Shown here: positions 57,643 to 64,000 of the stretch, in pieces
How the letters are laid out: each line of letters opens with the position of its first letter
Position numbering within the stretch: the first letter of the stretch is position 1
Assembly (NCBI GenBank): GCA_032871835.1
Contig: CM065301.1
Location: 31,442,405-31,506,404, forward strand
Direction of reading: 5' to 3'
DNA: 64,000 bases
DNA from: Dipteronia dyeriana
Lineage: Eukaryota; Streptophyta; Magnoliopsida; Sapindales; Sapindaceae
Program-made: the position numbers and the translations under genes
Notes under the pieces: model-generated
Databases searched by the model: none
What the model saw: only the letters and a program-made list of their open reading frames with translations
Told to the model about the DNA's origin: nothing

Positions 57643-57750
57643 TTCCTAGACATACATAGGTAATCCTTGCTCATTTTGGTATGTGTTGCATTTTGTGTGT
57701 GTATTGATCATTCGTACATTTGCATTCATATCATTCATTCATTAAACACA

Positions 57751-59515
57751 ATGAGTGGAAATGGTGGCAACGAGGGAGCTTCTAGCACTAGACCTTCACT
57801 TCTTACCAGACTGAATTATACCTCTTGGAAAGGTAAGATGGAGTCGTATATTTTCCAAATTCATGTTAGGGCATGGATGTCGGTTGAAGATGGCTACACT
57901 CCACCCATGATGACTCTTATAGATGGAGGAGATGATGTACTAAAACCATAGGCACAGTGGAATGCACAAGAGTTTGAGGCATTAAAGTGGAATAAGAAGG
58001 CAATGCATGCCATCCTATGTGCAATGGATGAGAACCAGTACAAGTTGGTTCAAAATACTAGGATAGCTAAGGAGGCATAGGGTATCCTAGAAGTTGCACA
58101 TGAGGGAACCGATGTGGTTAAGGAATCGAAGCTTCAAGTTCTCCAAACACAATTTGAATTGCTCAAGATGGATGAGAATGAGTGCTTCAATGACTTTGAA
58201 GTGAGGTTGATGAACATTGTGAACCAAAGTCATCAACTTGGTGATCCTTATTTGGATAGGAAGATCAAGCAGAAGATTATGAGATCTCTACCCGATAGAT
58301 TTTAGTCTAAGGTGATGGCTTTAGAAGAGAATGGTGGTTACAAGGATATGAAGCCGAGTGAAGTGATTTGAAGGCTTCTAGCTTATGAATCTAGGAAATG
58401 TCCTAACCCCACACCACCGAAAAAGCAAAAGGATATTGCTTTGAAAGCCTCCAAAGTTGAGAAGGAGGAGAGTGATGACTCGGATGAAGAAATGGCCTTG
58501 CTAATGAGGAAGTTCAAGAAATTCTACAAATCCGAGAGGAAAGGTTTTAGATCCAAGGGTCAAGACTTGAAGAAAAAGGCTCTCTTCAAAAAGTTTGAGC
58601 CTAGGCAAGAAAAGATCGAAAAGAAAGGAGTCCAATGCTATGAATGTGGTGGGATAGGTCATTTTACCCCAGAATGTGCAAATCACAAGGTCAAGAAAAA
58701 GGAAAAGTGATGGCTGCCATATGGAGTGAAAGTGATAACTCCAATGAAGGAGATGAGTCTTCGAATGATGAAGAACTCATGGCTAACTTCATAGCATTTA
58801 CATCCTTTCTTAGGAACAAAGATGCTAGTGAAGAAGAAAATGAGAGTCAAGAGGAAAACTACTCAAGTGATGATGGATCTTCATCACAATCCACAAATGA
58901 AAGTATGGATAGAATAGATCTCAAGGACTATATGACTAAGTTTGAGAGTTTAAGGCTAAAAAAAAGAATGAAATTAAGAGATTAAAAGAAGAAAACCTAG
59001 ACCTCTTAACTCAAGTTAACCAACTAAATGAAGAGTTGGTGAGATCTAAGAGGAGTGAAGAAGGGTTGAAGAAAGAGCTTGAAGATACTAGAGAGTTTTT
59101 GGCCAAGATGAACTCTAGCACCAAAAAACTTGACCACATGCTAGATGTTGGAAAGAGGCCAAGTGACAAGAAGGAGCTTGGGTTTGAAGATGACAAGATT
59201 TCATCCACTCCAAGCAAGACCCGTTTTGTAAAAAGCATGAACTTCAATGGGTCCTCTTCTCATCAATCACCTAGGAAGAAACTTGACCTAGAAGAGTGTT
59301 CAAGTAGTGCTCAAGTGAAGGTGGCATCAAAATGCCTACTTCAAGTTCATCCTACAAGGTCTCCTCAAGTTAACTTCCCTCAACCGAAAGCTCATAAAGG
59401 GAAGATACCTATCATGCAAGCTCAATCAAGGAAGCAATCAAGTCTTGCTTAACAACAAAGAAGGAAAGCTCCTCAACAACAATCAAGAAAACCACAAAGA
59501 CATGGGAAGGCTCCA
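57751..59515 (+). pseudogene. E gag (SIRE type), degenerate
   Basis: ATG 57751 begins MSGNGGNEGASSTRPSLLTR. One frame to 58710 carries four stops (57949, 58078, near 58303 and near 58368) but clear family words: YTSWKGKMESYIF, WMSVEDGYTPP, QTQFELLKMDENE, MRSLPDRF, EMALLMRKFKKFYK. A complete zinc knuckle CYECGGIGHFTPEC is near 58636. A frameshift after KKKEK leads to an acidic region (SEEENESQEENYSSDDGSSS) and a coiled-coil (EEGLKKELEDTREFLAKM) to about 59450. Gag domains are the same as in B1 and C, in the same order. Confidence 0.85.
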
Positions 59516-62500
59516 ATGCATCCTCAATGTTATGGTATTATTCCTAACTTCATTCCAACGTGTCATTTTTGTGGTATTGATGGGCACATTAGACCAAATT
59601 GCTGTAGATATATTAAATTGTGTAGAATTAAAAGCTTGATAGAGAAGAAAAAGACTAAAGCCATTATGCATGTCACTAGGAAAAATGAAACAACTTTGCA
59701 TGATCCTAGGACACTTAGAGCCAATGTAACATTGACCACTAGCAAGGAAAATATTGCACCAAGGTGGATTAGAAAGGATGAACACTTTTGCCATGTTGTA
59801 CAAATTGCCTTGAAAGCTCATTCTTGTGATTTTTGGTATTTGGATAGTGGGTGCTCTAGGCACATGACTGGAAATAAGAGTTTCCTTGAGACTCTTGTGA
59901 TGGAGGAAGGAGGAAATGTCACCTTTGGTGATGGACCCAAAAAGAAGGTTAAAGGAAAGGGAACCATTTCCTTTCCCAGATTACCCTCATTGTCCAATGC
60001 TTTGTATGTTGATGGTTTAAAAAGCTAATTTGATAAGCATTTCACATCTTAGTGATGAAGAACTTTCCATCTTATTTAGGAAAAATGATTGTTCTATCCT
60101 ATTGCCAAATGGACAAACCTTGTTAAAAGGTATGAGATCTAGCGACAATTGCTATTGACTTAAGGCTAGAGGTGTCTCTTGCAATGAGTCCAAGGATGAA
60201 CAAATTGAGTTGTGGCACGAAAGACTTGGTCACATGAACTATAAGGATTTACGAATCTTAGATAAGTTCAATGTTGTGCGAGGCCTTACCAAGCTTGGGA
60301 AAAAGGTAAATGGTGTTTGTGGACCTTGCCAACAAGGGAAGCAAACCAAAAGTATGCACAAAAATGGCAAGTATTTATCCACCAAGGAACCTCTAGAGCT
60401 TCTCCACATGGATCTTTTGGGTCTCATGCAAACCGAGAGTTTAGGTGAAAAGATATACATTTTTGTGTGTGTAGATGACTTCTCTAGGTACACTTGGACT
60501 TATTTTCTTAGAGAAAAATCTGAAACCTTTGACAAGTTTAAAATGCTTTGTTCCAAAATTCAAAATGAAATGAACTCCAAGATTAAAATCATTAAAAGGA
60601 TTAGGAGTGACCATGGGAAGGAATTTGAGAATGCTTATTATGAAAACTATTGCAATAGTCTCGGCATCTCTCATGAGTTTTCGGTTCATAGGACACCGCA
60701 ACAAAATGGAGTTGTTGAGAGGAAAAATAGAGGTCTGCAAGAAATGGCCGGTGTGATGTTTCCTAGCAACAAAGTCAATAGGAATCTTTGGGCCGAAGCC
60801 GTCAATACGGCGTGCTACATAGGAAATAGAGTCTTTCTAAGGCCCCATACTAGGCAAACCTCCTATGAGTTATGGAAAGGTAGAAATCCAAATGTTAGCT
60901 ATTTCCACACCTTTGGATGGAAATGCTACATTTTGAATGACCATGATCAACTTGGCAAATTTGATGCTAATAGTGATGAGGGTATCTTCATTGGTTATGC
61001 CTTGAATAGTAGAGCCTATAAAGTTTTCAATCTAAAAACTAGGACCGTAATGGAATCATCTAATGTTGTCATTGATGATACTAGGCTCAAGGCTAATGAC
61101 CATGAGGAGGAGGTATATCTACTTGATGACTCCCCTTTGGAGTAGGTTGTTGATGTTTCTAATATTGAAAAAACTAACCTTGATGATGACATAACACAAC
61201 CTACTGATAGGATTCCTCTCTTGAACTCAAAAGAACCTGCTCCATGGGTTAGGAAACTCCATAACAAAGATGACATCATTGGAGAGGTTAGTGAGAGTGT
61301 TAGGACTAGGGATCAAATGGCTAATCTAATTAGCTACACTTGCTAGACCTCTCAAATAGAACCCAAGAAGGTTGATTAAGCCTTAAAGGATGAATTTTAG
61401 GTTCTTGCCATGCAATAGGAGCTTAATCAATTTGAAAGGAATGAGGTTTGGACTTTAGTTCCTAGGCCCAAGAACACGAATATGATAGGCACCAAGTGGG
61501 TATATAAGAACAAATCTGATGAGGATGGCAACATTGTGCGAAACAAAGCTAGGCTTGTAGCACAAGGGTACTCTCAAATTGAGGGTATTGACTTTGAGGA
61601 GACATTTGCTCCCGTTGCTAGGATTGAGTTCATTAGGCTTCTTTTATCCATTTCTTGTTTGCACAAGTTCAAATTATATCAAATGGATATTACGAGTGCC
61701 TTCCTCAATGGTTTCTTGCAAGATGAAGTGTTTGTTGAGCAACCCAAAGGGTTTGTGGATCCTCACCACCCTAATCATGTCTATCACCTCAACAAAGCTT
61801 TATATGGGTTGGAACAAGCACCGATGGCTTGGAATGAGCTTCTCACCCAATTTCTTATAGACAATGGCTACACTAGGGGTAGTGTTGACAAGACTTTATT
61901 CATCAAGAAAGACAAAGATGAGCTTTTCATAGCTCAAATCTATATTGATGATATAGTTTTTGGCTCCACTAATAAAACCAAAGTCCAACAATTTATTGAT
62001 GTCATATCTCATGAGTTTGAGATGAGTCTTGTTGGTGAGCTAAGTTACTTTCTAGGTTTACAAATTAAGCAAATGGATGATGGGATTCTCATATCTCAAG
62101 CTAAGTATGCCAAAAACCTAGTGAAGAAATTTGGCCTTGAAAGTGTCAAACATTGTGATACACCCATGAGTACCACTTTGAAGCTAAGCAAGGATGCTAG
62201 TGGTAAAAGTGTGGACCAAACTTTGTATCATGACATGATTGGTAGCTTTCTCTATTTGACTGCAAGTAGGCCCGATATCTCTTTTAGTGTGGGTGTGTGT
62301 GCTAGGTACCAATCGGATTCTAAGGAGTCCCATCTCTCTTCCGTTAAGAGAATCATTCGATATGTGAATGGGACATCTAACTATGGAATTTTGTACTCTT
62401 TTGACACTAATGCTAGTCTTGTAGGCTTTAGTGATGCAGATTGGGCAGGCAATTATGATGATAGGAAAAGTACATCGGGCGGTTGCTTTTTCCTTGGGAT

Positions 62501-62885
62501 CAATCTTGTCTCTTGGTTTTGCAAGAAGTAAAATTCGATTTCTTTGTCCACGGCTGAGACCAAATATATAGCTGCTGGGAGTGAATGAACACAACTCATT
62601 TGGATGAAGCAAATTCTAGTCGACTATGGAATCAATCAAGGTACTCTTACTCTCTTTTGTGATAACATGAGTGCAATTAATATTTCCAAGAATCCGGTTT
62701 AGCATTCTAAAACTAAGCATATTGACATCCGTCATCATTTCATTAGAGAACTAGTTAAGAGCAAATGGATTGTACTTGAGCATGTAGGTACTAATGATCA
62801 ACTAGCGGATTTATTTACTAAACCCTTAGATGCTACTCGATTCAAGACTCTTAGTAGATCTATTAGGATTTGTTTCATGGAGTGA
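59516..62885 (+). pseudogene. E pol: protease, integrase, reverse transcriptase, RNase H
   Basis: Domains in order. Second knuckle CHFCGIDGHIRPNC (59555-59600). Protease with LDSGCSRHMTG near 59840. GAG-pre-integrase zinc site (WHERLGHMN, CGPCQQGKQ) at 60210-60350. Integrase core with D in HMDLLG, D in SDHGKEFEN and E in GVVERKNRG to 60730. Reverse transcriptase from [13 protein letters not shown] (61495) with DITSAFLNG and the catalytic YIDDIVFG near 61945. RNase H with [31 protein letters not shown] and DQLADLFTKPL. Stop at 62883-62885. It is broken by stops near 60028, 61145, 61345, 62529, 62587 and 62701 and by a frameshift before RNase H. It is the most complete pol in the window. Confidence 0.92.
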
Positions 62886-64000
62886 TGAGTTGTGGTCTTT
62901 GACCCCATAAGGGAAACTCAAACAAAGAGAGCTATTGTATACTTGTTGCATGCATTTTTTTTTTGAAAATGTTAATACTCCTTTATTGATTGCTTGAGTA
63001 GCTTGGTTGCACTTATACTATAGTATAATGTATTTTCTTCAATACGTGTGAACCTTGTTTTAATTACAATCCATGTCATATTTATGTTCAAACATGCATT
63101 TTTGGACTAAGAGATCTACATGGGAAGTACATATTGAATGACCTATAATTATCTCCATGACATGATGATTCTTTAATGACATGCTAATGAAAAATGGTAA
63201 AGCATGAATTGATGATTGCAATTGTCAAATGCAAAATATTGTGTGAAAAAAGCTAGTGAGACTAAAATATTTGATCAATGTCTCTCTTTCTTTATTAGTT
63301 GAACATGGCTACTATCATACGCGTATCCTACCCGAAAAAATCAAATAGGGTGCAAAGTTTCTCATGCCATGTTTAGCTTATAAAGTTGGATATAGTGCCA
63401 TTAAAATTTGATATCTATAAAAACTCTATATCCTTGTTTCTCTCATGACAAATGGTGAAATTGGTTTGAATTATATTGGAAACCTTTTTCATTTGCTTTG
63501 CCAAATACCATTGTATTTGGACTTGAATGCAACATGTCTTGCATGCAAAGCATTTTTGATTCACACATTTTCTTCAAATAAATCTCCTTGTTTCTCTCCT
63601 ATTAATTGAGTTGCATAAATGTGGCTTATATAATTATGCAACAATCTTGTATGCTCTTTTCTTTCTTTACCTTGAGTGACCCGGTTGGGGACTTCTCCTT
63701 TGTCTATATCATGATAAAAATGGGGAGTAGCATTGACCTAGCATTGTGGTGTTAGGGAAGTAGCATGTTGGTAGCATGTGTTGGCTTTAAAGGGAGTTGT
63801 ACTTGTTTTTGGGGAGATTACATTTAGAGGGAGTAACCCTTTAAGGGGGAGCATTGCATGATGTGGTGCATTAGTCATATTCTTATATGCAAATGCTTTA
63901 GGGGGTGTAACCCTTTGAGGGGGAGCATTGCATGATGTGGTGCATTACTCATATTTTTATACGCAAATGCTTTTGTTTTCTATCCACTTGATCATCTCAC
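62886..64000 (+). other. E region after RNase H
   Basis: About 1.1 kb without a supported frame. SIRE-type elements often carry an extra region, sometimes with an envelope-like ORF, between pol and the 3' LTR; no such ORF is visible here. Confidence 0.6.
63826..63973 (+). repeat. Tandem duplication of about 72 bp with purine runs
   Basis: Two units, each with gtaaccctttraggggg followed by agcattgcatgatgtggtgc and catat...tgcaaatgcttt. A third, partial piece (gattacatttagagg) precedes them. The aagggggagca runs resemble a polypurine tract, but no LTR start follows. Confidence 0.82.

Larger units (their letters stand above)
54568..64000 (+). mobile_element. E: SIRE-type Ty1/copia element with duplicated LTR, runs off the window
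   Basis: Two LTR-like units in tandem, a primer-binding site, gag, and all pol domains are present. The 3' LTR is not reached by 64000: no TGTAAGTCCTC-like start is found after pol. Lineage is inferred from gag and reverse transcriptase wording and from the long LTR and long region after RNase H. Confidence 0.85.

Noticed and set aside
62886..64000. An envelope-like ORF after RNase H in E
   Set aside because: No frame of useful length is present on the plus strand in this region.

Overview
This window looks like a gene-poor, repeat-rich piece of a flowering-plant nuclear genome. It is AT-rich, I see no intact host gene, and almost all of it consists of nested, decayed LTR retrotransposons whose primer-binding sites match the plant initiator-tRNA-Met type (TGGTATCAGAGC). 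The species cannot be told from the sequence. Names A1-A5, B0, B1, C, D and E are local labels used only here.

Layout. 1-581 has no recognisable gene. A1 (+, 582-5577) is the 5' part of a Ty1/copia element with a 2.26 kb LTR. It is cut by B0 (-, 5578-10537), the 3' half of a different element. A2 (+, 10538-19902) is a copia element with two LTRs. 19903-20308 is a short single-copy-looking piece. A3 (-, about 20330-27711) is a second copia element of the A family, tail-to-tail with A2. 27740-28258 (-) is a 172-codon cyclophilin (peptidyl-prolyl isomerase) pseudogene. C (-, about 28719-39082) keeps a gag remnant and a long LTR that has been invaded by a solo A-type LTR (A5, 30561-32749, perfect 5-bp target duplication) and by a gag-only Ty3/gypsy-type element (D, 34182-38767). 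C itself sits in the 3' LTR of A4 (-, 39083-54567). A4 is also invaded by B1 (+, 43994-54270) and probably by E (+, 54568 to beyond the window end), a degenerate SIRE-type copia element.

How the parts relate. No element here has an intact gag-pol. A2 and A3 share two identical internal deletions, one in gag and one that removes the protease active site. They therefore look like members of a defective subfamily copied in trans. B0 and B1 carry a SIRE-like gag but no pol. In its place is a second ORF that resembles the plant-specific 'putative plant transposon protein' family (PF20167). D has only a gag region. E is the one element with recognisable protease, integrase, reverse transcriptase and RNase H of the lineage B would need, although this copy is broken.

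The most informative structural event is at A2/A3. The right LTR of A2 (17429-19902) is chimeric: its first part matches A2's own left LTR and its later part matches A3's. The base pairs just after it (gagtt) match the target duplication at the other end of A3 (27712-27716). This is what recombination between inverted LTRs, with inversion of the DNA between them, would leave. A later deletion would explain the missing ends of A3, B0 and A1.
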